Assembly: GCF_900221005.1 (NCBI RefSeq)
Contig: NZ_OBQI01000001.1
Span: 1,071,255-1,135,254, forward strand
From: Blastococcus aggregatus
GTDB lineage: Bacteria > Actinomycetota > Actinomycetes > Mycobacteriales > Geodermatophilaceae
Reading direction: 5' to 3'
DNA length: 64,000 bases
The translations under genes were made by a program, and so were the position numbers. The notes below the pieces were generated by a model. That model was not told the origin of the DNA, searched no databases, and was given only the letters and a program-made list of their open reading frames with translations. Shown here in pieces: positions 27,601 through 36,159 of this stretch; positions within the stretch are counted from its first letter, which is position 1; every line of letters starts with the position of its first letter.

Positions 27601-27859
27601 GGAGTCGCTGCTGCCCTACCGCGGCCGGCAGGCGGTGCTCGGGACGCCGGCGCTCAGCCTGGGCGCCTACGACGAGCTGCTCGGCCGGATCGCCGAGCGA
27701 CGCGGCGATGCCGACGGCGCCCGGCGCTGGTGGGCCGGCGCCCGTGAGCAGGGCGTGCTCATCGGCTCGCCGCACCAGGTGGCGCTGGCCGAGTCACACC
27801 TGTCCCGGGGTCAGGTCGCGATGCCGCCGTCCACCGGGATGATCGTGCCGGTCAGGTAG
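24623..27859 (+). CDS. AfsR/SARP-type regulator (winged helix, BTAD, ATPase, TPR-like)
   Basis: A 1078-aa signal-integrating activator. Residues 1-95: OmpR-like winged helix (FRVLGPLEVAGPDGELLDVGGAKPR split over the start). About 100-245: bacterial transcriptional activation domain with TPRs. About 275-560: STAND-type ATPase with Walker A GEAGIGKT at 307-314 and Walker B VLVVLDDLQGAD. The rest is helical repeats that usually sense ligands or partners. GTG start. The last 17 codons overlap the convergent SDR gene by 49 nt. The obvious candidate target is the divergent FAD oxidoreductase; no polyketide or peptide synthase gene is in the window, so a secondary-metabolite role is unsupported. Confidence 0.9.
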   Translation: MRFRVLGPLEVAGPDGELLDVGGAKPRALLTLLLADAGRVVGIDRIVSTLWGEHPPPTVTGTLQAYVSHLRRVLEPDRGPREAPTVLVTRSPGYLLIAEAADLDLLRFAELVEAGDRAVTDGAPERGVALLDEALGLWRGEPLAELGDLPAAASDRLRLTELQVRARERRCDALLALGRPEAAVPDLQHLVAEHPLRERLWARLVTALYAADRQADALDACRRCAELLRDELGIDPGPELRDLEQAVLRQDPRLLERLPRPVLPSAPAPAPSTSVDALVGRRAELDQVRAVAEQVTGGRAAVVVVEGEAGIGKTRLAEAVADGARLLGWSVAWSRCADDAGAPALWPWTQVLEQLAQPELDPAGATAGDDADAARFRLFQDLRTRLTAAATRPVLVVLDDLQGADTTSVALLGLLARHLPRAPVLLIVTARTVGEQLPEAVAECLGRLAREPTATCLRLRGLEAEDVGALLAAQLGSPGDRALATAVHDRTGGNPFFVVELSRWMIGAHDRHLDDVPVPPSVGEVLRTRLARLPECTRAVLELAAVAGREVSLDLLEAAGTPAEEALTAMDSAVAVGLVAAGARPWRWRFTHALVQEVLAGDLPALRRARLHARIGEALERRIAGSTDDGLVERLTHHFVGALPVVGPGPALLYLAAAARAARARLAHGEAAAHGRQALALLDPLAPDAARTRHDLLTALGNDLLRSGQLTEARGVVAEAIGLARQLEDRECLAESAAVWGSVTLWNWRPHGVVDADMVGVLEDLLATRGDDDDPTTARLLGTLGVELAFGPDDRGVQAAQRAVEMARRIGDPELLGRTLNNFCLAVWGRPGAAERRLAGFEEDHDAARRMAVSLSGPEVRPHVLWQAGGLAWLRGNAARAEELTTEAYELFRRVTPHARHAYAAHQFTLRRADHREAAALPLLVETGDEGNPLLQEMAVLAAAESGDVAEARRLRARWGRTLVRDWASDVAVYLQAESSLWLGDEPDWAAAAESLLPYRGRQAVLGTPALSLGAYDELLGRIAERRGDADGARRWWAGAREQGVLIGSPHQVALAESHLSRGQVAMPPSTGMIVPVR

Positions 27860-28572
27860 GAGCCGGCCCGCGAGCTCAGGAAGACGGCAATCCCGGCCAT
27901 GTCGTCGGGGCGCCCGATCCGGCCCAGCGGCACCCGCTTGGCCATCTCGTCGCCGGCGGCGGCCAGCGTGGCGGCCATCATCTTGGACTCGAACGGCCCG
28001 GGGGCGACGGCGTTGACCGTGATGTGCCGCGGCGCGAGCTCCTTGGACAGGTTGCGGGTCAGCTGGTGCACCGCGGCCTTGGACGTCGAGTACGAGTACG
28101 TGCGCGCCGCGGAGGGCTGCAGGCCGGCGATGCTGCCGATGTTGATGACGCGGGCCGGGTCCTCGTGCGAGGCCCCCTTCTCCAGCAGCGGCAGGAACGC
28201 CCGGGTGACGAAGAACGGCGCCTTGAGGTTCAGGTCGAGGACCTTGTCCCAGGCCGACTCGGGGAACTTCTCCAGGTCCTCGCCCCACGTGGCGCCGGCG
28301 TTGTTGACCAGGATGTGCACCTGCTCCTCGCGCTTGCCGACCTCCTCGGCCAGCCGGATGCACTCGGCCTCCTGGGAGACGTCGGCCGGGATGGAGACGA
28401 CGGTGCCGAACTCGGACAGCTCGGCGACGGCGGCGTCGCCGGCGTCGGCCTTGCGCGAGCTGATGTAGACGCGCGCACCGGCCTGGAGGAAGCCGCGGGC
28501 GATCATCATGCCGATGCCGCGGGTCCCCCCGGTCACCACAGCCACCTTGCCGGTCAGGTCGAACAGGTCCAC
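27811..28572 (-). CDS. Short-chain dehydrogenase/reductase
   Basis: A 253-aa classical SDR. Cofactor-binding TGGTRGIG at residues 14-21, NNAG near 88, the catalytic Ser in NIGSIAG and Tyr-Lys in YSTSK, and the usual C-terminal GTIIPVDGG. Most similar in style to glucose/ribitol or rhamnolipid-type (RhlG-like) SDRs: long inserts around [20 protein letters not shown] and [12 protein letters not shown]. It reduces or oxidises a carbonyl/hydroxyl using NAD(P)H; substrate unknown. GTG start at 28572 with GGAGG upstream. Its 3' end overlaps the SARP regulator gene; it diverges from the arginine deiminase gene. Confidence 0.9.
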   Translation of the reverse strand: MDLFDLTGKVAVVTGGTRGIGMMIARGFLQAGARVYISSRKADAGDAAVAELSEFGTVVSIPADVSQEAECIRLAEEVGKREEQVHILVNNAGATWGEDLEKFPESAWDKVLDLNLKAPFFVTRAFLPLLEKGASHEDPARVINIGSIAGLQPSAARTYSYSTSKAAVHQLTRNLSKELAPRHITVNAVAPGPFESKMMAATLAAAGDEMAKRVPLGRIGRPDDMAGIAVFLSSRAGSYLTGTIIPVDGGIAT

Positions 28573-28690
28573 GCCGCACCTCCGTCGTCGGGCTCCCGGC
28601 TGCGCTGCCGGCCCGCCCCGCACCCTAGCCAGACCGCCCGCGCGGCCTGCCGCGAGCGCCGGACGCCGGGCGCTGTGCCAGCCTCGGGGC

Positions 28691-29923
28691 ATGACCCCGT
28701 CCCCGGCCCTGGGCGCGACCAGCGAGGTGGGCGCGCTGCAGACGGTCCTGCTGCACCGGCCCGGCAACGAGCTGCGGCGGCTGACCCCGCGCAACAACGA
28801 CCAGCTGCTGTTCGACGGCGTCCCGTGGGTGGACCGCGCGCAGGACGAGCACGACGCCTTCGCCGCGGCGCTCACCGAGCGCGGCGTCGAGGTGCTCCAC
28901 CTGGACGCGCTGCTGACCGACGTCCTCTCGTTCCCGTCGGCGCGGGCGGAGCTGATCGGCGCCGCCGTCGACGACCCGCGGCTGGGCGCCTCGCTGCAGC
29001 GTGCCGCCACCCGCCACCTGGCCTGGCTCGCCCCCGACGAGCTCGCCGCCACCCTGATCGGGGGCCTGGCGCACGACGAGCTGCGCGGCGGCCGCGGGCT
29101 GGCCTACGAGGTGATGGACCGCTCGGACTTCGTCGTCCCGCCGCTGCCGAACCTGCTGTTCACCCGGGACTCCTCGGTGTGGATCGGCGACGAGGTCGCG
29201 GTCACCTCGCTGGCCATGCCGGCCCGGCACCGGGAGAGCACGATCACCGCGGCGGTCTACACCCATCACCCGTGGTTCGCCGGCAGCGAGCAGCTCTACG
29301 GCGCGGACCTCGAGCACCTCGAGGGCGGCGACGTCCTGCTGCTGGCACCGGGCGTGCTGGCCGTCGGGGTCGGCGAGCGGACGACGCCCGGTGGGGCCGA
29401 GCGGCTCGCGCGGCGGCTGTTCGCCCGGGGGCTGGCGCACACGGTGCTGGTCGTCCCGATCGCGCAGCAGCGGGCCACGATGCACCTGGACACCATCGCC
29501 ACGATGGTCGACGTCGACGCGATGGTCATGTACCCGGCGATGGCCGACTCGCTGCGGGCCTGGACGGTCACCGCCCCCGACGGCGTGGCGGACGACGCCG
29601 ACCCGGTCGAGCTGTCGGTGACCGGTCCCCGGCCGTTCGTCGAGGCCGCCGCCGAGGCGATGGGCATCGACAAGCTGCGGGTGATCGACACCGGGCTGGA
29701 CCCGGTCACCGCCGAGCGCGAGCAGTGGGACGACGGCAACAACACCCTCGCGCTGGCGCCCCGGCTGGCGGTCGCCTACGAGCGGAACACCGTCACCAAC
29801 GCCGCGCTGGAGGCCGCCGGCATCGAGGTTGTCCGGATCGCGGGCTCGGAACTGGGCAGCGGGCGCGGCGGCCCGCGGTGCATGTCCTGCCCCGTGGCCC
29901 GGGCCCCGCTGCCTCCCCGCTGA
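28691..29923 (+). CDS. arcA: Arginine deiminase
   Basis: Hydrolyses L-arginine to citrulline and ammonia. The 410-aa protein shows the guanidine-modifying fold signatures: [11 protein letters not shown] near residue 158 (first catalytic Asp loop), [10 protein letters not shown], the catalytic histidine in [11 protein letters not shown], and the nucleophilic cysteine in [12 protein letters not shown] near the C-terminus (about residue 398). The ornithine carbamoyltransferase and carbamate kinase genes that usually accompany it are not nearby, so it may serve nitrogen or pH homeostasis and not a full fermentative ADI operon. ATG at 28691 without a strong ribosome binding site. Confidence 0.94.
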   Translation: MTPSPALGATSEVGALQTVLLHRPGNELRRLTPRNNDQLLFDGVPWVDRAQDEHDAFAAALTERGVEVLHLDALLTDVLSFPSARAELIGAAVDDPRLGASLQRAATRHLAWLAPDELAATLIGGLAHDELRGGRGLAYEVMDRSDFVVPPLPNLLFTRDSSVWIGDEVAVTSLAMPARHRESTITAAVYTHHPWFAGSEQLYGADLEHLEGGDVLLLAPGVLAVGVGERTTPGGAERLARRLFARGLAHTVLVVPIAQQRATMHLDTIATMVDVDAMVMYPAMADSLRAWTVTAPDGVADDADPVELSVTGPRPFVEAAAEAMGIDKLRVIDTGLDPVTAEREQWDDGNNTLALAPRLAVAYERNTVTNAALEAAGIEVVRIAGSELGSGRGGPRCMSCPVARAPLPPR

Positions 29924-29925
29924 CA

Positions 29926-30043
29926 GTGGTCCCGCGGACAGTCGGGCTCTGCCCCGCCTGACGGGGCAGAGGCCGAGCAGGCACGGCCCCGTTCCCTCGG
30001 ACTCTGCCCAGCCCTGGTGGGCAGAGCCCGACTGTCCGCACCA
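29926..30043. repeat. Type-C compound palindrome downstream of arcA
   Basis: Outer arms share a 20-bp perfect inverted match (29935-29954 with 30019-30038, core CGGACAGTCGGGCTCTGCCC), flanked by GTGGT/ACCAC. Inside, each side forms its own hairpin: CTCTGCCCCG/CGGGGCAGAG with a 5-nt loop, and CTCTGCCCA/TGGGCAGAG. It starts 2 nt after the arcA stop and fills most of the gap to the M20 peptidase gene. Confidence 0.75.
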
Positions 30044-30098
30044 CTACGCTGCGACCTCCCCAGGCCACCGAGGGTGGCCCCGGATCCGAGGAGCCGGC

Positions 30099-31544
30099 AT
30101 GCGCCGTCCCACCGCCCTCGCCGGCACGGCGGCCCTGGCCGCCGCCGTCGGCGCCACCGCGCGACGGGTGTCCCGGTTCCGCCCGGCGGGCACCGCGGTC
30201 GAGCCCGCCGACCTCGCCGGTCTGGACGCCGACGGCGCCGCCGGGCGGCTCGCCGAGCTCATCCGCATCCCCACCGTCTCCTCCCGCGGCCGGTCGGAGA
30301 TCGACCAGGAGGCGTTCGCCCGCTTCCGCACCCGGCTGACCGAGCTCTACCCCCGGACGCACGCCGCCCTGGAGCGCGAGCAGCTGGGCGACGGCGCCCT
30401 GCTCTACCGCTGGCGCGGGCGCACCGACGAGCCGCCGCTGGTGCTCATGGCGCACTACGACGTCGTCCCGGTGGAGGGCCAGGACTGGAGCCGCGACCCG
30501 TTCGCCGGGCTGATCGAGGACGGCGTCGTGCACGGCCGCGGCGCGATCGACGACAAGGGCTACCTGGTCGCGATCCTCGAGGCCGTCGAGGCGCTGGTCA
30601 CCGAGGGCTTCACGCCCCGGCGCGACGTCTGGCTCTCCTTCGGCAACGACGAGGAGGTGACCGGGGTCGGGGCGCAGCTCGCCGTCGCGGCCTTCACCGA
30701 GCGCGGCATCCGCCCGTGGGCCGTGCTCGACGAGGGCGGCGCCGTCGTGACCGGCATGTTCCCCGGGGTGCCGGGACAGGTCGCGGTGGTCGGGCTGGCC
30801 GAGAAGGGCCGGCTCGACGTCGAGCTCGTGACCACCGACGCGGGCGGGCACGCGTCGTCGCCGCTGCCCGGTGGGGCGCCGGCGCGGCTGGCGAAGGCGA
30901 TCACCGCCCTGGACGAGCATCCGTTCCCCGCCCGGATGAACGACGTCGTCCTCGGCATGGTGGACGCCGCGGGCCGGCACGCGCCCGGGCCGCTCCGGGC
31001 CGTGTTCGCGCACGCCGACGTCCTGGGCCCGGTGCTCGCGCGGGTGCTGGCCCGCGCGGGACGGGAGGCCAACGCCCTGGTCCGGACCACGGTGGCGGTG
31101 ACCCGGCTCGAGGGCAGCAAGGCGACGAACGTGCTGGCCACCACGGCCAAGGCGAACCTCAACATCCGGATCGCCCTCGGCGAGACGGTCGCCTCGACGG
31201 TGGAGCGGCTGCGGCAGGTGATCGGCGACCCGACGGTGGAGCTGCGCGTGCTCGCCGGGGGCGCCGACCCCTCACCGGTCTCGCGGGCCGACAACGAGGC
31301 GTACGCGACGGTCGCCGCGGCCGCGAAGGCCGCCTATCCCGACGCCGTCGTCGCGCCGTACCTCATGGTGCAGGCCAGCGACTCGCGGCACTTCGCCGAG
31401 ATCTGCGACAGCGTCTACCGGTTCATGCCGTTCGACGTCACCCGCGAGGAACTGGCCGCGCTGCACGCCGCCGACGAGCGGATCTCGATCGCGGCGCTGC
31501 ACCGCGGCGCCGGCTTCGTCCGGCACCTGCTCCGCACCGTCTGA
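30099..31544 (+). CDS. M20-family metallopeptidase (dipeptidase-like)
   Basis: A 481-aa zinc peptidase. Metal ligands are visible in LMAHYDVVP (His, residue about 116), VHGRGAIDDKG (bridging Asp), FGNDEEVTG (catalytic and metal Glu) and a C-terminal His in DSRHFAEI. A dimerisation lid lies at about 240-360. The N-terminus (TALAGTAALAAAVGAT) is hydrophobic, either a weak signal anchor or an uncleaved leader, so location at the membrane is possible. Likely hydrolyses dipeptides or N-acyl amino acids; CPS1/PM20D1-like members act on N-acyl amino acids. The ATG at 30099 follows GAGGAG. Confidence 0.9.
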   Translation: MRRPTALAGTAALAAAVGATARRVSRFRPAGTAVEPADLAGLDADGAAGRLAELIRIPTVSSRGRSEIDQEAFARFRTRLTELYPRTHAALEREQLGDGALLYRWRGRTDEPPLVLMAHYDVVPVEGQDWSRDPFAGLIEDGVVHGRGAIDDKGYLVAILEAVEALVTEGFTPRRDVWLSFGNDEEVTGVGAQLAVAAFTERGIRPWAVLDEGGAVVTGMFPGVPGQVAVVGLAEKGRLDVELVTTDAGGHASSPLPGGAPARLAKAITALDEHPFPARMNDVVLGMVDAAGRHAPGPLRAVFAHADVLGPVLARVLARAGREANALVRTTVAVTRLEGSKATNVLATTAKANLNIRIALGETVASTVERLRQVIGDPTVELRVLAGGADPSPVSRADNEAYATVAAAAKAAYPDAVVAPYLMVQASDSRHFAEICDSVYRFMPFDVTREELAALHAADERISIAALHRGAGFVRHLLRTV

Positions 31545-31601
31545 CGGACTTTCTGCACCGGAAGTCCGCACCCGTCGGCGGACTTCCGGTGCAGAAAGTC
31601 C
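31545..31601. repeat. Type-A palindromic repeats, inverted pair
   Basis: Copies at 31545-31568 and 31579-31601 in opposite orientation, giving a 23-nt perfect outer inverted repeat with a 10-nt spacer; each copy also folds by itself. The first base follows the M20 peptidase stop codon directly, and the DUF5926 stop (convergent) is 11 nt beyond. Confidence 0.85.
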
Positions 31602-31611
31602 CCCGACGGCG

Positions 31612-32544
31612 TCAGCGGATGGTGATCTGCCGGGAGAGCAGGCCGGCGCGGGCGCGCCGCTCGTCGGCGTTCAGCGGCTCGGTGACCGCCAGCGCCTCCT
31701 CGAGGCGGGTCTGCCACTGGGTGGCCGGCTCGATCCACTCCTCGGCGGAGGTGTCGGCGGGCAGGTCCCACACCGGCACGACCAGGCCGTGCGCCCGGAA
31801 CGCGCCGGCGTAGCGGGTGCCCTCGCCCAGCAGCATCGGCTCGCCGGCCGCCCGCAGTCGGGCCAGCGCGTCGAGCAGCTTCTCCTCCGGCTCGGGACGG
31901 ACCCAGCGCAGGTGCGCGCGCTCGTCCGTGGGGCGCACCCAGTAGGCCGCGTCCAGACCGGCCAGCCGCACGGTCGGCAGGATCGCCTCGTTGGCGTGCT
32001 CCAGGCCGGCCTGCACCGCCGGGTTGGGGTCGGTGCCCTCCAGCCAGAAGCCGAAGTCGTCCCGCACGGTCACCTCGAAGGGCGCGGAGGTGTCGAGCAG
32101 CTCCTGCAGCCGGGGGCCCGCCGAGCCCGCGCCGCCGATCGGGCCCGGGTCCACCGGCGCGCCGGCCGGCGCCTCGAGCGCGGCGGCCAGCGCGGTGCCG
32201 AGGTCGCGGCTCACGTCGTCCGAGGAGCTCTGCAGCTGGACGCCGAGCATGATCTCGCCGTTCGCCCGCACCAGGGCGGGGGCGCCGCCGGGCAGGATGC
32301 TGGCGAGGGTGACCTCACGGCCGTCCGTGGTCTTGAGCACGGCCGTCGCGGCCGGCACCAGCTCGCGCAGCGCGACCCAGTCGGCCTCGCCGGGCAGCCC
32401 CTCGAAGGAGCGGATCACCGGCGGCGCGTAGCCCGAGCCGTGGCAGTGCTTGTAACGACGGCCGGAGCCGCAGGGGCACGGCGCCTTCGGGTTGACGCCC
32501 TCCGGCGCGGCGGCGGGGGCGGCGGAGCGCTTGCGGGAAGCCAT
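31612..32544 (-). CDS. DUF5926 protein with N-terminal SEC-C zinc motif
   Basis: A 310-aa actinobacterial protein of unknown function. Residues about 18-36 carry the SEC-C motif PCPCGSGRRYKHCHGSG, a small zinc-binding element also found at the end of SecA, often involved in protein or nucleic-acid contacts. The rest is a conserved soluble domain (DWVALRELVPAATAVLKT; WLEGTDPNP; VPVWDLPADTSAEEW). No signal peptide or membrane segment. ATG at 32544. Convergent with the M20 gene, divergent from the P450 gene. Confidence 0.87.
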   Translation of the reverse strand: MASRKRSAAPAAAPEGVNPKAPCPCGSGRRYKHCHGSGYAPPVIRSFEGLPGEADWVALRELVPAATAVLKTTDGREVTLASILPGGAPALVRANGEIMLGVQLQSSSDDVSRDLGTALAAALEAPAGAPVDPGPIGGAGSAGPRLQELLDTSAPFEVTVRDDFGFWLEGTDPNPAVQAGLEHANEAILPTVRLAGLDAAYWVRPTDERAHLRWVRPEPEEKLLDALARLRAAGEPMLLGEGTRYAGAFRAHGLVVPVWDLPADTSAEEWIEPATQWQTRLEEALAVTEPLNADERRARAGLLSRQITIR

Positions 32545-32617
32545 GCGGCCAGCGTAGGTGCGCCTCCCCGCGAGGGTGTGACGGGCGTCGTTGCCCGGCT
32601 TTCCTAGGCTCGCGGTC

Positions 32618-33817
32618 GTGACCTCCGCACCACTCGACCTCACCGATCCCGCCGTCGTCGCCGACCCCTACCCGTCGTTCGCGCGGGCACGGGCGCAGGC
32701 TCCGGTGCAGTGGCACGAGGAGATGGGGCTGTGGCTGGCCTTCACGCACGCCGAGTCCAACGCGGTGCTGCGCGACCGGCGGCTGGGCCGGATCTGGCGC
32801 GACAAGGCGCCGGCGGAGCGGTTCGAGAGCTTCAACCTGATCCACCGCAACGCGATCCTGGAGATGGAGCCGCCGGAGCACACCCGGCTGCGCCGGCTGA
32901 TCAGCTCGGCGTTCGCCCGCGGGCACGTCGAGCGGCTGCGGCCGTGGGTCGAGGAGCTCGCGCGGTCCCTGGTCGACGAGCTGGTCGAGCGCTCGGGCGG
33001 CTCGGAGCCGGTCGACCTGCTGGCCGGCATGGCCGAGCAGCTGCCGGTCGCCGTCATCGCCGAGCTGCTGGGCGTGCCCGAGGCCGACCGCCCGCTGCTG
33101 CGCCCCTGGTCCAACGCGATCGTGAAGATGTACGAGTACGGGCGGACGACGGAGATCGAGGACTCCGCCGAGCGCGCCGCCGACGAGTTCGTCGCCTACC
33201 TGCGGGAGCTGGCCGCCGAGCGGCGGAAGCACCTCGGCGAGGACCTGGTCAGCCACCTGGTGTCCATGCGCGACGCCGACGGCGACCGGCTCACCGAGGA
33301 CGAGCTGGTCACCACCTGCATCCTGCTGCTCAACGCCGGCCACGAGGCGACCGTGAACGTGAGCGGCAACGGCACCCTGGCGCTGCTCCAGCACCCCGAG
33401 CAGCTCCAGCGGTTGCGCGCGGACCGCACCCTGCTGCCGACGGCGATCGAGGAGTTCATGCGCTACGACTCCCCGCTCCAGCTGTTCGAGCGCACCGCCA
33501 CCGAGGACGTCGAGATCGGCGGCATCACCGTCGAGCGCGGCCAGAAGATCGCCGCGCTGCTCGGGGCGGCCAACCGCGACCCCGCCGTCTTCACCGAGCC
33601 GGACACCTTCGACGTCGGCCGCACCGACAACGGGCACATCACCTTCGGCGCCGGAGTGCACTTCTGCATCGGTGCGCCGCTGGCCCGCGTCGAGCTGCAG
33701 GCCTCGTTCGGCGCGCTGCTGGACCGGACGACGACGTTCGAGCTGGGCGGCGAGCCGGAGCGCCGTCCCGAGTTCGTCATCCGCGGCCTGCAGACGCTGC
33801 CCGTCGTCCTCGGCTGA
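32618..33817 (+). CDS. Cytochrome P450
   Basis: A 399-aa soluble bacterial P450. Heme loop FGAGVHFCIGAPLAR (cysteine thiolate ligand), I-helix oxygen-activation AGHEATVN, and the K-helix ExxR replaced in context by EEFMRYDSP (E-x-x-R: EFMR). It monooxygenates an unknown small molecule with ferredoxin partners not encoded nearby; style resembles CYP107/CYP125-like actinobacterial enzymes, but the family number cannot be assigned by eye. The GTG start is 7 nt after TAGGCT, so the transcript is probably leaderless. Confidence 0.93.
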   Translation: MTSAPLDLTDPAVVADPYPSFARARAQAPVQWHEEMGLWLAFTHAESNAVLRDRRLGRIWRDKAPAERFESFNLIHRNAILEMEPPEHTRLRRLISSAFARGHVERLRPWVEELARSLVDELVERSGGSEPVDLLAGMAEQLPVAVIAELLGVPEADRPLLRPWSNAIVKMYEYGRTTEIEDSAERAADEFVAYLRELAAERRKHLGEDLVSHLVSMRDADGDRLTEDELVTTCILLLNAGHEATVNVSGNGTLALLQHPEQLQRLRADRTLLPTAIEEFMRYDSPLQLFERTATEDVEIGGITVERGQKIAALLGAANRDPAVFTEPDTFDVGRTDNGHITFGAGVHFCIGAPLARVELQASFGALLDRTTTFELGGEPERRPEFVIRGLQTLPVVLG

Positions 33818-33891
33818 CGCGGTCCGGCGCGACATTGTGACGCGCAGCCGCATGGGCTAAAGGCGGGGGGCAGGGGTGCCGATGCGCCAGC

Positions 33892-34338
33892 ATGACCGTG
33901 CTTCCCACGCTGCTGACTTTCACCGGGGCGCTGATCATCGCCCTCGTCGTCCAACTGGGGGCCCACGTCTCCGACGTGCACCGATCGGCCCTCGAGCGTG
34001 GGCTGGACATGAAGGCGCAAGAGGTCTACGCCTGGCTTCCGCGGCTGAGGGACGTGAAAAAGTCTGACCCGGTGGGCGCTCTCCTGGCTGCCACCGTCGT
34101 GTTCGGCTGCGGTTCGACCATCGCCGCACTGATCGGCTTCTGTAACGCCGCCCTCCAGCCCGACACCGGCCCCGGCGAGTGGCCGATTCTCCTCCTGCTC
34201 TTCGCCGATGTCGTTGCCCTCGGTGCGCTGTCCATCCGGGCGCTGGCGGTGGGCACTCGCCACCGACTCAGCGAACCGGACAAGATGAATACCGAACCGG
34301 AGGAGACGAAATCCGGTGACGGCGACGTGACCGTCTGA
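33892..34338 (+). CDS. Hypothetical membrane protein, atypical composition
   Basis: A 148-aa protein I do not recognise. Three hydrophobic segments: residues about 3-24, 62-86 and 97-118; the C-terminal tail is charged and soluble (KMNTEPEETKSGDGD). Codon use is unlike the neighbours, with more A/T at third positions (for example GTGAAAAAGTCT, ACGAAATCC), a sign of recent acquisition or of a poorly conserved orphan gene. ATG at 33892; the upstream gap to the P450 gene is 74 nt. No regulatory site is clear. Confidence 0.65.
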   Translation: MTVLPTLLTFTGALIIALVVQLGAHVSDVHRSALERGLDMKAQEVYAWLPRLRDVKKSDPVGALLAATVVFGCGSTIAALIGFCNAALQPDTGPGEWPILLLLFADVVALGALSIRALAVGTRHRLSEPDKMNTEPEETKSGDGDVTV

Positions 34339-34433
34339 ACCCACGGGCCCGCAGACGCCCGCTCCCTCGCGACTGAGCCGTCCGGGCGACTCCCGGGTGG
34401 ATCGTGAGCCCGGTCACTGGCAGGATCCGGATC

Positions 34434-36050
34434 ATGCGCGGCCTGATGCAGGACAGCCCCCTCACCATCGACACGATCTTCCGGCACGCCGAACAGCACT
34501 ACGGGGACGTACCGATCGTGACCAACGGGCCGAAGGGGGTCACCCGCAGCACCTACGGCGAGTGGGCGGACCGCACCCGCCGGCTCGGCGGCGTGCTCGA
34601 CACCCTCGGCATCAGTGCCGACGGCCGCGTCGGCACCTTCGGCTGGAACAGCCAGCGGCACCTGGAGCTCTACTTCGCCGCGCCGTGCACCGGCCGCGTG
34701 CTGCACACGCTGAACATCCGGCTGTTCCCCGAGCAGCTGACCTACATCGCCAACCACGCCGAGGACGAGGTCGTCTTCGTCGACCGCTCGGTGTTCCCGC
34801 TCTTCTGGCCGCTGGTCGACACCATGACGACGGTCCGGCACGTGGTCGTCATGGAGGACGGCGGCGACGCCGAGCTCCCCGACGACCCGCGGATCAGCGA
34901 CTACGAGACCCTGCTGGCCGCCGCCTCCCCGGTCGAGTTCGACGTCCGGGACGAGAACCTGGCCGCCTCGATGTGCTACACGTCGGGCACCACCGGCAAC
35001 CCCAAGGGCGTCGTCTACTCGCACCGCTCGACGGTGCTGCACACGATGGCCGCGCTCTCGCCGAACGCCTTCGGGCTCAGCGTCCGCGACGTCGCGATGC
35101 CGGTCGTCCCGATGTTCCACGCCAACGCCTGGGGCATCGCGCAGGCCGCCCCGGCCGCCGGAGCCGCGCTGGTCTTCCCCGGCCCGATGATGCAGCCCGA
35201 GGCGCTGGCCAACCTGATCGTCGACGAGGGCGTCACCTTCACCGCCGGCGTCCCGACCATCTGGCAGGGCGTGCTGCCGCACCTCGCGGGCAAGAAGCAC
35301 CAGCTGCGCGAGATCGGCTGCGGCGGCTCGGCGGTGCCCAAGGCACTGAGCGAGGCCTACCGCGAGCAGGTCGGGCTGCCGATCCTGCAGGCCTGGGGCA
35401 TGACCGAGACCTCGCCGGTGGCGTCGTCCGGCGTGCTGCCCCAGCGCCTCCAGGACGCCGACGACGAGACGAAGGCGAACGCCCGCGCCCGCGCCGGCGT
35501 CCCGCTGTTCGGCGTCGAGGCCCGCATCGTCGACGCCGACACGCTCGAGCCGCAGGCCTGGGACGACACCGCCACCGGCGAGCTGCAGGTCCGCGGGAAC
35601 TGGTGCGCGAAGGAGTACTACAACCCCGACGCCGGCGTGGAGCTCACCACCGCCGACGGCTGGATGAAGACCGGTGACGTGGCCGCGATGAGCCCCGACG
35701 GTTCCATCCGCATCGCCGACCGCACCAAGGACCTGATCAAGTCCGGCGGCGAGTGGATCAGCTCGGTCGACCTGGAGAACGCGATCATGAGCCACCCCAA
35801 GGTGGCCGAGGCCGCGGTCGTCGGCGTGCCGCACCCGAAGTGGGACGAGCGCCCGCTGGCCTGCGTCGTGCTCAAGCAGGGCGAGACGGCGACCGAGGAG
35901 GAGATCCTCGAGCACCTCAAGCCGCTGGTCGCCAAGTGGTGGCTGCCCGACGCCGTCGAGTTCATCGACGAGGTGCCCAAGACCAGCGTCGGCAAGTTCT
36001 CCAAGAAGGACCTGCGCGCGAAGTTCGCCGAGTACGAGCTGAAGTCCTGA
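34434..36050 (+). CDS. Long-chain fatty-acid--CoA ligase (AMP-binding)
   Basis: A 538-aa adenylate-forming enzyme that activates a fatty acid with ATP and CoA. Motifs: P-loop-like YTSGTTGNPKGVV near residue 190, WGMTETSP (A5), GELQVRG and DGWMKTGDVA (A7-A8), and the C-terminal catalytic lysine in PKTSVGKFSKK. The length and FRHAEQHYGD start fit the 538-550-aa long/medium-chain group of Actinobacteria. ATG at 34434 (MRGLMQDSPL) with AGGA upstream; the earlier GTG is less likely. No beta-oxidation genes adjoin. Confidence 0.93.
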   Translation: MRGLMQDSPLTIDTIFRHAEQHYGDVPIVTNGPKGVTRSTYGEWADRTRRLGGVLDTLGISADGRVGTFGWNSQRHLELYFAAPCTGRVLHTLNIRLFPEQLTYIANHAEDEVVFVDRSVFPLFWPLVDTMTTVRHVVVMEDGGDAELPDDPRISDYETLLAAASPVEFDVRDENLAASMCYTSGTTGNPKGVVYSHRSTVLHTMAALSPNAFGLSVRDVAMPVVPMFHANAWGIAQAAPAAGAALVFPGPMMQPEALANLIVDEGVTFTAGVPTIWQGVLPHLAGKKHQLREIGCGGSAVPKALSEAYREQVGLPILQAWGMTETSPVASSGVLPQRLQDADDETKANARARAGVPLFGVEARIVDADTLEPQAWDDTATGELQVRGNWCAKEYYNPDAGVELTTADGWMKTGDVAAMSPDGSIRIADRTKDLIKSGGEWISSVDLENAIMSHPKVAEAAVVGVPHPKWDERPLACVVLKQGETATEEEILEHLKPLVAKWWLPDAVEFIDEVPKTSVGKFSKKDLRAKFAEYELKS

Positions 36051-36055
36051 CCCCG

Positions 36056-36129
36056 AGTTGATCATCGTCTGCGTGCTCGCCCCTGCGGCGTGTCACCCCA
36101 TGTCGGGAGCGCGCAGGCGATGATCAACT
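36056..36129. repeat. Type-D 74-bp palindrome downstream of the acyl-CoA ligase
   Basis: 25-nt arms starting AGTTGATCATCG and ending CGATGATCAACT match with three mismatches around a 24-nt loop. It begins 5 nt after the stop codon and ends 30 nt before the zinc-ribbon gene. Confidence 0.75.
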
Positions 36130-36159
36130 GCAGGACGGCGGCGCAGGTAGCCTGACGCC

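Noticed and set aside
22988..27775. Very long minus-strand open frame (about 1595 codons)
   Set aside because: Only its 3' part (22988-24433) shows protein-family motifs; the rest is the antisense shadow of the SARP regulator gene, common in GC-rich DNA.
28691..29923. Complete arginine deiminase operon
   Set aside because: No carbamate kinase, ornithine carbamoyltransferase or antiporter gene is adjacent.
29926..30043. tRNA-like cloverleaf in the arcA-M20 gap
   Set aside because: The arms are long perfect hairpins with no anticodon loop, T-loop GTTCGA or CCA-type end.
22988..33817. Secondary-metabolite gene cluster (SARP regulator, flavin oxidoreductase, SDR, P450)
   Set aside because: There is no polyketide, peptide, terpene or RiPP core gene, and the genes lie in separate, differently oriented units.
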